A stretch of 17,090 nt of DNA, taken from NCBI GenBank assembly GCA_002360555.1, contig DEQS01000040.1, forward strand, positions 42,484 through 59,573. Reading direction: 5' to 3'. Positions 10,132 through 17,090 of the stretch are shown one piece after another; the stretch's first letter is position 1, and each line of letters begins with the position of its first letter. The notes under the pieces were generated by a model, which searched no databases, was not told the origin of the DNA, and was given only the letters and a program-made list of their open reading frames with translations. This DNA is from Chloracidobacterium sp. UBA3360 (GTDB taxonomy: Bacteria; Acidobacteriota; Blastocatellia; Pyrinomonadales; Pyrinomonadaceae). The position numbers were made by a program, and so were the translations under genes.

Positions 10132-12483
10132 ATGAAAATCGTAGTTTTACTGGTATGCATATTATCTTTGACGAATGTGGCGTTTAGCCAACAAGCAACG
10201 ATCAAGGGAAAAGTCACTTCGTTTGGGATGCCGGTTAAGGGTGTTACAGTATCGGCGACGTCAAAGGATGGTACCGAGTATTCGGACACGACTGATCTTC
10301 GGGGTGAATACAACATCATCGTTGCATCTTCCGGAGAATATAGTCTAAGCGTTAAAAAGGGCAACGTTCAGTTTTATGTCGGAACGACGACTGCGGTGCG
10401 TGTGGATTCAAATCGAGGGAGTACGTTGGATATCGATCTCCCCGGAATCAGTGAAGTCGTTAGTGTAGCGGCCGGTGAAAGCCAGGCGATCGAGCAGGTT
10501 TCGAAGACTGTCGATACGATCTCGGGGCAGGAGATGCGGGACCGGGCGGATTTTTCTTTGATCGAATCGTTGCGGACGATACCGGGGTTTCGGGTTGCTC
10601 AATCGGGCGGCTTTGGGAAGCTTGCGACGATCAAGACACGGGGTTTGCGCAATTGGGATACGGCGGTGCTGCTTGACGGCATACGGTTTCGTGACGTGAC
10701 AGGTATTACCGGCGATGCGACGGCGTTTTTGAGTGATTTTACGCTGACGAGCGTTAGCAAAGTCGAGGTGCTTCGCGGGTCGGGTTCGTCGCTTTATGGA
10801 ACGAATGCGATCGGCGGGACGATCGATTTTCAGACGCCGGAGGCAAAATCCGGCACGCACGGACAGATCGGCGGAGCGTTTGGCGGGCTTGGGCTGCGGC
10901 GTTTTCGCGGCACGATCGCACACGGTACGGTAAACGGTAAATTTGGCATCACCGCGGGCGCTTCGCAGACGACCTATACAAAGGGCATCGACGGCGACGA
11001 CCGGGCGAACAACACAAATTTGCAGACGCGGCTCGATTTTGCTCCGACCAGCAAGACGAGTATTTCGGGGCGGATATTTTTCTCGGATGCGGATGTGCGG
11101 CTCAATACCGACCCCGATACGCTTGGTACGCTGCCGGCGACAAACTCGACGATCATCAACGCGCAACAGGGCGTGAATTTTACATTTGACGCAAACGACC
11201 CTGACCGCCGGCAAGATTCGAGGTTCTTTAACGGGCAGATCGTCGTCAATCAGATCGTTAACGACAAATTTGTGATCAGCGGTTATTATCAAGGGCTAAC
11301 TACAAAACGAATCAACAACAACGGACCGCTCGGCGCGGGTTTTCAGAGTGCATCGACAAGCCTGTTTGAGGGCACCGTGCATACCGGGAACGTCCATTTT
11401 AGCTGGACTCCGGTCAGGGAAAATACGCTGACCGCCGGGTATGAGTTTGAAAACGAAAAGTATTTTAACGACGGTAAGACACCGTCTGGTACGCAGAACT
11501 TTTTCACGAGTGCAGGACAGAGGAGCAATACTTTCTATGTTCAAAACCTCGTGAGCCTGCTGGGCGGCGATCTGCAATTGGCAGGCGGGATGCGCTTTCA
11601 ACAATTCAAGTTGAAAGCTCCGGGCTTTAGCCTGACCAATGCTCCGTTCAACAATTTGACGCTAACAAGTCCGCCAAATGCTTATACGTTTGATGGTGCG
11701 GCGTCGTATTTTGTCAGAAGTAGCGGGACCAAGTTTCGTGCACATGTCGGCAACGGCTATCGCGTGCCGTCGTTGTATGAGCGGTTTGGTTCGTTTTTTA
11801 ACACGTTTCCGTCAAATGCGTTTGTCGCGATCGGCGATCCGTTCTTAAAGCCCGAAAAGACGATCGCGTTTGACGCCGGAGTCGAGCAAAACCTTGTAAA
11901 CGACCGCGTACGCGTTTCAGGTACTTATTTTTGGACGCGGTTGACGGACATCATCGGTTACGGCAACACCGTCCCGAGCATCGGCACGACGCCTCCGACC
12001 CCGAGGCCGTTCGGCGGGTATGTGAATCAGAAAGGCGGCACTTCACGCGGCGGGGAATTTAGCGTCAAAGCGAGGGCGACCGATACGACCGATCTGTTTG
12101 CGTCGTACACCTTTACCCGCAGTGTGCAACTCGTTCCGCAGTTAACGGGCAGCGGTATTCTCAATACGCTTGGTGTGCCGGATCACCAATTTACGTTTGT
12201 CGCGACCCAGCGATTTAAGCGTTTTTGGGTGAATTTCGATTTCCTGGCGACATCGACATACCTGGCCCCGATATACAGCAGCACGAATTTTACGACGCGT
12301 ATTTACCGTTTTCAGGGCAACCGCAAGGGCGACCTGACGGGCGGATATACGTTTAATATAAAGGGCGACAAGACTTTGCGGTTGTACGGTACGGTCGAGA
12401 ATGTCTTTAATCAGGAGTATTACGAGAACGGATTTCGGACTGCTAAAGCAACGGCAAGGGCTGGTCTGACGTTCGGATTCTGA
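10132..12483 (+). CDS. btuB: TonB-dependent outer-membrane cobalamin receptor, BtuB-like
   Basis: The product is 783 residues from the ATG at 10132, which has a good Shine-Dalgarno sequence and gives a signal peptide (MKIVVLLVCILSLTNVAFSQ, cleaved near residue 19). A longer reading from 9895 would translate the REP and the riboswitch and is rejected. Residues 22-104 are a carboxypeptidase-regulatory-like beta-sandwich (KGKVTSFGMPVKGVTV), common at the front of Bacteroidota and Acidobacteriota receptors. A TonB-box-like SEVVSVAAG is at 107-115. The plug domain runs from about 118 to 235, with LLDGIRF and VEVLRGSGSSLYGTNAIGGTI. The rest is a 22-strand-type barrel rich in alternating aromatics, ending with a terminal Phe. 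The cobalamin riboswitch directly upstream is the main reason to call it a B12 receptor. Confidence 0.88.
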   Translation: MKIVVLLVCILSLTNVAFSQQATIKGKVTSFGMPVKGVTVSATSKDGTEYSDTTDLRGEYNIIVASSGEYSLSVKKGNVQFYVGTTTAVRVDSNRGSTLDIDLPGISEVVSVAAGESQAIEQVSKTVDTISGQEMRDRADFSLIESLRTIPGFRVAQSGGFGKLATIKTRGLRNWDTAVLLDGIRFRDVTGITGDATAFLSDFTLTSVSKVEVLRGSGSSLYGTNAIGGTIDFQTPEAKSGTHGQIGGAFGGLGLRRFRGTIAHGTVNGKFGITAGASQTTYTKGIDGDDRANNTNLQTRLDFAPTSKTSISGRIFFSDADVRLNTDPDTLGTLPATNSTIINAQQGVNFTFDANDPDRRQDSRFFNGQIVVNQIVNDKFVISGYYQGLTTKRINNNGPLGAGFQSASTSLFEGTVHTGNVHFSWTPVRENTLTAGYEFENEKYFNDGKTPSGTQNFFTSAGQRSNTFYVQNLVSLLGGDLQLAGGMRFQQFKLKAPGFSLTNAPFNNLTLTSPPNAYTFDGAASYFVRSSGTKFRAHVGNGYRVPSLYERFGSFFNTFPSNAFVAIGDPFLKPEKTIAFDAGVEQNLVNDRVRVSGTYFWTRLTDIIGYGNTVPSIGTTPPTPRPFGGYVNQKGGTSRGGEFSVKARATDTTDLFASYTFTRSVQLVPQLTGSGILNTLGVPDHQFTFVATQRFKRFWVNFDFLATSTYLAPIYSSTNFTTRIYRFQGNRKGDLTGGYTFNIKGDKTLRLYGTVENVFNQEYYENGFRTAKATARAGLTFGF

Positions 12484-12492
12484 GAACGGACC

Positions 12493-12560
12493 TGTCGGTA
12501 GCGTCGGTGTGAGCCGATGCGGAGTTCTCTACGCATCGGCTCACGCCGACGCTACTGACA
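12493..12560. repeat. REP pair (BIME) after btuB forming a 29-bp hairpin
   Basis: Arms 12493-12521 and 12532-12560 are inverse complements over 29 bp, with two positions that would be G-U pairs, around a 10-nt loop. The unit is the same REP as at 9880 but with TCGG/CCGA inner stems. It starts 10 bp after the btuB stop and may end or stabilise that transcript. Confidence 0.88.
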
Positions 12561-12584
12561 TTTCATAGCCAAATGGATTAAAAT
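12555..12584 (+). promoter_or_regulatory. Possible promoter of the small secreted-protein gene, using the REP end
   Basis: CTGACA (12555-12560), the last six bases of the REP pair, and TAAAAT (12579-12584) are 18 bp apart. Each differs from the sigma-70 consensus at one position. Transcription would start near 12591. Confidence 0.45.
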
Positions 12585-12606
12585 CTTTGTATCGGGGGAT
12601 AAAGAT

Positions 12607-13107
12607 ATGAAGATCCGCATTTTGTTTTTGGTTTTCATTATTATCGCGGCGACAGGTGCGGCGTTTGCCCAGAGCAAGACGGTCACCAACGACGACCTCT
12701 CAAAATACAAACAGGAAAGGGTCAAGGCCGAGGCTGAGCTGCGTAATAATTACGCCAAGCTCGGTTTTCCGTCGCCTGAGGAACGCGCAGCGCGTGATGC
12801 TGAGTCGGTAAAACAAACGGTCGAGCTGTCGGCGAGGCTTCGTAATGAGCGACTTGAACGCGAACGGATCGACGCTCAGAATGCAGCAAATGCTCAATAT
12901 AGTGCTGCGTTGTTGAGAGCGGTACAGCAACAGAATACGGTTGAGTATTCTTCACAGTCTTATTTTGGCGGATACTACAACGGTTGGTGGCGGCCGCGTC
13001 CGATCGGACGGGTCGGGTATCAGCAGCCGGGCTATTTTGCCGGCGGACAATTTTGGCCTACCGGGCCAGCGACAAAGCCGCGGCCAGTGTGGGTCCCGCG
13101 ACATTAG
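12607..13107 (+). CDS. Small secreted coiled-coil protein with Gly/Tyr/Trp-rich tail (hypothetical)
   Basis: The product is 166 residues that I do not recognise. A clear signal peptide covers residues 1-21 (charged MKIR, hydrophobic run, AFA-Q cleavage site). Residues 29-95 are a highly charged helical stretch rich in Glu, Arg and Ala (KQERVKAEAELRNNY, then AARDAESVKQTVELSARLRNE), probably a coiled coil. The final 55 residues are rich in Tyr, Gly, Trp, Pro and Arg (YFGGYYNGWWRPRP, then QQPGYFAGGQFWP) and look extended. Such proteins are usually periplasmic or surface-associated structural proteins; no enzyme motif is present. A GGGGGAT about 6 bases before the ATG may serve as a weak ribosome site. 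It is flanked by REPs on both sides and has no clear link to the B12 genes. Confidence 0.65.
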   Translation: MKIRILFLVFIIIAATGAAFAQSKTVTNDDLSKYKQERVKAEAELRNNYAKLGFPSPEERAARDAESVKQTVELSARLRNERLERERIDAQNAANAQYSAALLRAVQQQNTVEYSSQSYFGGYYNGWWRPRPIGRVGYQQPGYFAGGQFWPTGPATKPRPVWVPRH

Positions 13108-13135
13108 GTCAGTAGCGTCTGCGTGAGCAGATGCG
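13108..13135. repeat. Single REP unit upstream of the RAYT gene
   Basis: This 28-nt unit GTCAGTAGCG...GCAGATGCG begins on the base after the stop codon of the secreted-protein gene. It has the orientation of the left arms at 9880 and 12494, inverted relative to the array downstream of the transposase. Confidence 0.82.
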
Positions 13136-13155
13136 TCGATGTGTAGGGCACAGCA

Positions 13156-13665
13156 ATGTGGAATGATACGGACGAACCTCTAGCATATCTATTAACATTC
13201 CGATGTTATGGGACGTGGCTTCATGGCGATGAGAGAGGTGCGATCGACCGAAATAACAATGCATTTGGTTCGCCGTATATGCGTCCGAGCGAAGAATTTG
13301 AGTGCTTTAACGCAGACGAGTTAAAGATGCCTCCAGTAAAGTTAACCGCACGACAACGTCGCTCTGTCATTAAGACGATACGTGAGGTATGCGAATATAA
13401 GGGATGGCGACTGATCGCGTTGAATGTTAGGACGAATCATGTTCATGTACTCGTCTCGGCGGTAAGTACAGGAGCCAGCACGATCCTTAATAGTCTAAAA
13501 TCATATTCGACTAGACGATTAAGGGAGAGCGGGTTATGGGAAAAGGAACAGAGTCCGTGGTCGCGAAGGGGAAGTAAGCGCCTGTTGTGGAACGCACAGA
13601 GTGTGGAGCGGGCAGCGGATTATGTGGTCAATGGTCAGGGCGGACCGCTGCCTGAGTTTGATTGA
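13156..13665 (+). CDS. REP-associated tyrosine transposase (RAYT, Y1/IS200-like)
   Basis: The product is a 169-residue Y1-transposase-fold protein. Near the N-terminus is the family block YLLTFRCYGTWLHGDERG. The metal-binding HUH motif is NHVHVL (His95, His97) and the catalytic tyrosine is probably Tyr117 in LKSYSTRRL. The protein ends with LWNAQSVERAADYVVNGQG, typical for RAYTs. These enzymes cut single-stranded DNA at REP hairpins and are thought to spread REPs; they are usually single-copy and not flanked by IS ends. REP units lie on both sides here (13108 and the 13680 array), in inverted orientation, which supports the assignment. The active-site residues look intact. A weak AGGGCA precedes the ATG. 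Confidence 0.9.
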   Translation: MWNDTDEPLAYLLTFRCYGTWLHGDERGAIDRNNNAFGSPYMRPSEEFECFNADELKMPPVKLTARQRRSVIKTIREVCEYKGWRLIALNVRTNHVHVLVSAVSTGASTILNSLKSYSTRRLRESGLWEKEQSPWSRRGSKRLLWNAQSVERAADYVVNGQGGPLPEFD

Positions 13666-13679
13666 TATAATTGGATTAC

Positions 13680-13794
13680 TCCGACGCTGGCGACAATTTC
13701 GCATCGGCTTACGCCGACGCTACTGACAATTTCGCATCGGCTTACGCCGCCGCTGGCGACAATTTCGCATCGGCTCACGCCGACGCTACCGACA
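13680..13794. repeat. Tandem head-to-tail REP array of 33-bp period
   Basis: Three full units start at 13700, 13733 and 13766, each CGCATCGGCT(T/C)ACGCCG(A/C)CGCT..., and are joined by the linker AATTT; a partial unit lies at 13680-13699. The period is exactly 33 bp. Units differ mostly at the TAC/GGC and C/T positions. It ends about 40 bp before gatB. Confidence 0.9.
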
Positions 13795-13833
13795 GGACGG
13801 CCGACGCCGCTGACACGGACGCGACATTAATTT

Positions 13834-15303
13834 ATGAAACCAGGTTGGGAAGCAGTTATCGGCATGGAGATCCATGCTCAGTTGGCGACGGAGACCAAGA
13901 TCTTTTGTTCGTGCGCGGTCGAGACGGGCGGCGAGCCTAATGCGAATACGTGCCCGGTATGTCTCGGATTGCCGGGGGCTCTGCCGGTGTTGAACCGGCG
14001 TGTGATCGAGCTTGGGGCGAGAGCGGCATTGTCGCTCGGGCTGGAAATTCAAGAAACGTCGATCTTTGCTCGCAAAAATTACTTTTATCCCGACCTGCCA
14101 AAGGGCTATCAGATCTCGCAATACGACAAGCCGTTTTCGGCGAATGGGCAACTGACGATCATGACGGCGGAGCGTGACGAGAGCGGCCATGCGACCGAGT
14201 GGCGGCCGATGACGATCCATATTCAGCGGATGCATCTCGAGGAAGACGCGGGGAAAAACGTCCACGAAGGGCTGCCGGATACCGATAAATATTCCTATGT
14301 AGATCTGAACCGTGCGGGAACTCCGCTTGGCGAGATCGTGACAAGCCCTGATTTTCGCACGTCATGGCAGGCTTATGATTATGTAAATCACGTCCGCCGC
14401 GTTCTGCAATGGGTCGGGGCGAGCGACGCGGATATGGAAAAAGGGAACCTGCGTTGCGAGGCAAATGTCTCGGTGCGAAAGGTTGGCGAGACGGAATTTC
14501 GCAACAAGGTCGAGCTGAAAAATCTTAACTCGGTTAGGTTTATGCAAAAGGCGATCGAATTTGAGATCGACCGTCAGATCACGGCTCACGAAGCGGGCGA
14601 AGATGTTAATCAGGAATCGCGTCTTTGGGACGAGAAAAATAACCAGACGAGGTTTATGCGTTCGAAAGAGGACGCACATGATTACCGTTATTTTCCCGAA
14701 CCGGACCTGCAGCCGCTCACGGTTACCGCCGCATTTATCGACTCCGTTAAGACGCTGATGCCGGAGCTGCCGGATGTGATGCGCGACCGTTTTATGGATG
14801 TGTACGGGCTGAGCTATGCGGACGCTTCGCAGTTGGTTGGTGATATCGACACGGCGGAATATTTTGAAAAGACCGCACGAATCACGGCAAACCCAAGGCT
14901 GTCGGCAATTTGGCTGTTGGGCGAATTGACACGCGAACTAAATAATTCGAACACCGCGATCGCCGATTCGCGGCTCACCGCCGAGGACCTTGCCGAGCTG
15001 ATCAAGAACGTCGATAGCGGAAAGATCAACAACAATCAGGGCAAAGAGGTGCTCGTCGAGATGTTTGCTACGGGGAAGACAGCTGACGAAGTCATCAAGG
15101 AAAAGGGCTTTGAGCAGGTGTCGGACAGCGGTGCGATCGAAAAGATCGTCGATGAGGTCATCGCCGCCAATCAGGCAAACGTTGATGCCTATCGCGGCGG
15201 CAACGAAAAGCTGTTTGGATTTTTTGTCGGCCAGGTGATGAAAGCCTCGCAGGGCAAGGCGAATCCTAAGGTTGTGAATGATATTTTGAAGGAGAAATTG
15301 TGA
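13834..15303 (+). CDS. gatB: Aspartyl/glutamyl-tRNA(Asn/Gln) amidotransferase subunit B
   Basis: The product has 489 residues, close to the usual 475-490. The N-terminal opening WEAVIGMEIHAQLATETKIF, the zinc-site cysteines (Cys25, Cys27, Cys40, Cys43 in CSC and CPVC) and the block ARKNYFYPDLPKGYQISQYD are diagnostic for GatB. A second block, DYRYFPEPDL, and the C-terminal YqeY-like helical domain (about residue 345 onward, ending in GKANPKVVNDILKEKL) complete the protein. Within GatCAB it activates misacylated Glu-tRNA(Gln) or Asp-tRNA(Asn) for amidation with ammonia from GatA. gatA and gatC are not in the window. The start ATG has no Shine-Dalgarno sequence and lies about 40 bp after the REP array. 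The last 4 bp overlap the next gene. Confidence 0.97.
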   Translation: MKPGWEAVIGMEIHAQLATETKIFCSCAVETGGEPNANTCPVCLGLPGALPVLNRRVIELGARAALSLGLEIQETSIFARKNYFYPDLPKGYQISQYDKPFSANGQLTIMTAERDESGHATEWRPMTIHIQRMHLEEDAGKNVHEGLPDTDKYSYVDLNRAGTPLGEIVTSPDFRTSWQAYDYVNHVRRVLQWVGASDADMEKGNLRCEANVSVRKVGETEFRNKVELKNLNSVRFMQKAIEFEIDRQITAHEAGEDVNQESRLWDEKNNQTRFMRSKEDAHDYRYFPEPDLQPLTVTAAFIDSVKTLMPELPDVMRDRFMDVYGLSYADASQLVGDIDTAEYFEKTARITANPRLSAIWLLGELTRELNNSNTAIADSRLTAEDLAELIKNVDSGKINNNQGKEVLVEMFATGKTADEVIKEKGFEQVSDSGAIEKIVDEVIAANQANVDAYRGGNEKLFGFFVGQVMKASQGKANPKVVNDILKEKL

Positions 15304-16016
15304 GCTTAGAGGGGAAAATCGCAATTGTCACAGGCGGTACTAAAGGCATTGGCAGGGCTATTGCCGAGAGCCTGCTCAGAGCCGGATCGCGCGTTTATAT
15401 CTGCGCTCGCGAACGTGGCGAGATCGAAGCTGCCGTGCAGGAACTCTCTGAGATCGGCGAAGCGTTTGGCAAGGTCTGCGATATGCGGAGCGAAGAGCAG
15501 GTACGCAATATGCTCGCATCGTGCGATGAACGGCTTGGCGGCGTGGACATTCTCGTTAATAATGCCGGGGTCGGCATTATCGGCAAGACGGTCGAAGAGA
15601 TCTCGGGTGACGAATTTAGGCAGACGGTCGAGACCAATCTGTTTGGTGTTTTTTATGCCTGCCATCACGCCATACCGCTGATGAAAAAACGCGGCGGTGG
15701 ATACATTATTAATATATCGTCGCTCGCTGGGCAAAATGCCCATCCCGGGATGGCGGCTTATAATGCTTCGAAATACGGGCTTAACGGATTTACCGAGGCG
15801 CTGATGCAAGAGGTGCGGCACGACGGCATCAAGGTCAGCTACATCTGCCCGGGTAGCGTAAATACGTATTTTGGCGGCGACACGCCGACCGATGAAAAGG
15901 CTTGGCAGCTGCAGCCGGACGATGTTGCACAGATTGTGATGAATTTGCTTGAGATGGATCCGCGAGCTTTGCCAAGCAAGGTGGAGCTGCGGCCGAGCCG
16001 TCCGCCAAAACGCTAA
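15300..16016 (+). CDS. Short-chain dehydrogenase/reductase (SDR family)
   Basis: The product is 238 residues from the GTG at 15300, which overlaps the gatB stop (GTGA), so the two are translationally coupled. Classical SDR motifs are all present: cofactor loop TGGTKGIG (11-18), NNAG (87-90), Asn113, Ser140/141 in NISS, and the catalytic YNASK (Tyr154, Lys158). The residue after the second strand is Arg in CARERG, which tends to favour NADPH. The segment CPGSVNTYFGG after the active site is typical of classical SDRs of unknown substrate such as YdfG-like proteins. The substrate cannot be predicted. The 3' end overlaps by 4 bp with the convergent kinase gene. Confidence 0.93.
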   Translation: MSLEGKIAIVTGGTKGIGRAIAESLLRAGSRVYICARERGEIEAAVQELSEIGEAFGKVCDMRSEEQVRNMLASCDERLGGVDILVNNAGVGIIGKTVEEISGDEFRQTVETNLFGVFYACHHAIPLMKKRGGGYIINISSLAGQNAHPGMAAYNASKYGLNGFTEALMQEVRHDGIKVSYICPGSVNTYFGGDTPTDEKAWQLQPDDVAQIVMNLLEMDPRALPSKVELRPSRPPKR

Positions 16017-17090
16017 ACCGCTACGGTTTTTAGCAAAGACCCACAGACACGCTCAAGCTCAGCCGAGCTAAAAGGCTTTACAAGATAATCTGACGCGCCG
16101 AGGCCATAGGCCTTTTGCTTGAATTGTGGAGCGTCGAGGGACGTGACCATGACGACCGGAATGTGCCCGAAATTGTCGTCGGTTTTTACGTATTCGAGCA
16201 GTTCCCAGCCGTCCATGACCGGCATTTCGACGTCGCTGAGTATCAGGTCAGGCTCCCACTCGCCATTTAATAAAAGTTCGAGAGCGTCGGCACCGCTGGC
16301 GGCCGTTATCGCACGCAAGCCAGCGTCCTCGACGATCTTTGCCGTCATGCGGCGAATGCTCGCGCTATCGTCAACGACGAGAACGAGCGGCGGGATCTCA
16401 ACTATTGGCTCAGGCTCGGGATCCGGAGCGGGCACTGGATGTAAGGTGACGGGCATCCGCATTGTGAATTTTGTGCCTTGCTGCTGTTCGGATTCGACAG
16501 TCATTGAACCGCCGCGAGCCTCGACACTTTCTTTGACGATGCTCATTCCGATGCCGCGACCGGCGTTGAGGTTGAGCGATTCGGCGGTGGTCAGGCCTTT
16601 TTCAAAGACGAGCGAATGGGCGGAAAATTCGTCCAACGAGAGGGCGGTTTTTTCGTCAATGATGCCGGCGGCGATGGCTTTTTCTATAAGCTTCGCTGCC
16701 GAGATACCGCGACCGTCATCCTCAACAGACAAAATGAGATCATCGGCGTCCATGCTGACGGTAACGCAAATACGGCCTTTTTCGGGCTTGCCTAGCAGAC
16801 GACGTGTTTCGGGCGGTTCGATGCCGTGGACGACGGCGTTCTTTAGCAGATGTAGGAGCGGTTCGACGAGGGCGTCGATGACAAGCGTATCGACCTCGAG
16901 ATCGCCGTTTTGGATCTCAAGATGTGCTTTTTTATTTTCTTCCTGACCGGTGACCTGTACGGCGCGATTGAGCCGCATTTCGAGATTGCCAAAACGAACC
17001 ATGCGGATCTGCATCAGGCGGTGGAGCATTTCGTCGGAAAGTTTTTGCTGGATCTCAAGCAGCGATTCAAGCTGTTTTAGCGAATCGATC
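16013..17090 (-). CDS. CheA-like hybrid histidine kinase with C-terminal receiver, N-terminus outside the window
   Basis: The reading frame is open to the window edge; the visible part is 358 codons. Numbering from the Met at 17029, helices 1-24 (MLHRLMQIRMVRFGNLEMRL) match the CheA dimerisation and catalytic-linker region. The ATPase N-box is HLLKNAVVHGIE (60-71), the G1 box DDGRGI (104-109) and the G2 box GRGIGMSIVK (157-166). Directly after the ATPase comes a Pro/Glu-rich linker (about 197-214) and a receiver domain with DDS (220-222), phosphoacceptor Asp266, Thr296 and Lys318. No CheW domain lies between the ATPase and receiver, which is unusual for CheA-type kinases. The phosphotransfer (HPt) domain should lie upstream. 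The 3' end overlaps the SDR gene tail to tail by 4 bp. Confidence 0.88.
   Translation of the reverse strand, partial: IDSLKQLESLLEIQQKLSDEMLHRLMQIRMVRFGNLEMRLNRAVQVTGQEENKKAHLEIQNGDLEVDTLVIDALVEPLLHLLKNAVVHGIEPPETRRLLGKPEKGRICVTVSMDADDLILSVEDDGRGISAAKLIEKAIAAGIIDEKTALSLDEFSAHSLVFEKGLTTAESLNLNAGRGIGMSIVKESVEARGGSMTVESEQQQGTKFTMRMPVTLHPVPAPDPEPEPIVEIPPLVLVVDDSASIRRMTAKIVEDAGLRAITAASGADALELLLNGEWEPDLILSDVEMPVMDGWELLEYVKTDDNFGHIPVVMVTSLDAPQFKQKAYGLGASDYLVKPFSSAELERVCGSLLKTVAV

Larger units (their letters stand above)
13108..13798. mobile_element. RAYT gene with flanking REP units (REPtron-like unit)
   Basis: The whole unit consists of one REP, the transposase gene, and the tandem REP array in the opposite orientation. 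No inverted terminal repeats of a conventional insertion sequence are seen. The exact mobile boundaries cannot be fixed from a single sequence. Confidence 0.6.

Noticed and set aside
10408..11292. 294-codon open frame antisense to btuB
   Set aside because: An Arg-rich shadow of a strongly supported receptor gene, with no motif of its own.
13680..13798. CRISPR array
   Set aside because: The repeats are contiguous REP units with only an AATTT linker; there are no unique spacers and no cas genes.
13671..13940. Open frame of 89 codons with an 11-residue repeat (DNFASAYADAT) after the transposase
   Set aside because: It is the translation of the 33-bp REP array and then runs into gatB in another frame; no ribosome site or independent support.

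Overview
The window looks like a chromosomal segment of a Gram-negative bacterium, most likely a member of the Acidobacteriota (class Blastocatellia or a relative). The clues are an outer-membrane TonB-dependent receptor with an N-terminal carboxypeptidase-regulatory-like domain, a TonB/ABC route for cobalamin, few Shine-Dalgarno sequences, and a high load of small interspersed repeats. The taxonomic call is an inference from style and was not checked by a search.

Layout. (1) 1-1005: the C-terminal part of a radical-SAM protein resembling the Tes/MJ0619 group, closed by a strong terminator. (2) 1079-4690: an AT-richer accessory stretch. It holds a small PD-(D/E)XK-like nuclease-fold protein, a small winged-helix-like protein, and, on the minus strand, a three-gene CBASS anti-phage operon. 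The operon order is CapV-like patatin phospholipase, DncV-like CD-NTase, then an E2-like protein fused to a SEC-C zinc motif. No E1 or JAB gene accompanies it, so it looks like a short (E2-only) type II CBASS. (3) 4842-6727 (minus): a RepA/AAA_25-like ATPase and a two-helix membrane protein. The ATPase reading frame carries three in-frame copies of a 48-49 bp double-hairpin repeat plus three simple-word repeats. (4) 6858-12483 (plus): a cobalamin uptake locus. A cobalamin riboswitch with an intrinsic terminator leads btuF-btuC-btuD, and a second cobalamin riboswitch, apparently acting on translation, leads a BtuB-like receptor. (5) 12493-13798: REP/BIME elements around a small secreted protein gene and a REP-associated tyrosine transposase (RAYT), ending in a tandem 33-bp REP array. 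(6) 13834-16016: gatB overlapping a short-chain dehydrogenase gene. (7) 16013-17090 (minus): the C-terminal part of a CheA-like hybrid histidine kinase/response regulator that lacks a CheW domain.

How the parts work together. The btu genes make a complete route: receptor in the outer membrane, lipoprotein binding protein, permease and ATPase in the inner membrane, all under B12 feedback. In CBASS, the CD-NTase would make a cyclic nucleotide that activates the patatin to degrade membrane phospholipid, with the E2-like protein probably modifying or priming the CD-NTase. The RAYT is the likely source or partner of the REP elements at 9880, 12493, 13108 and 13680. Several genes have a TATAAT box 6-7 nt before the start codon and no Shine-Dalgarno sequence, which suggests leaderless transcripts.
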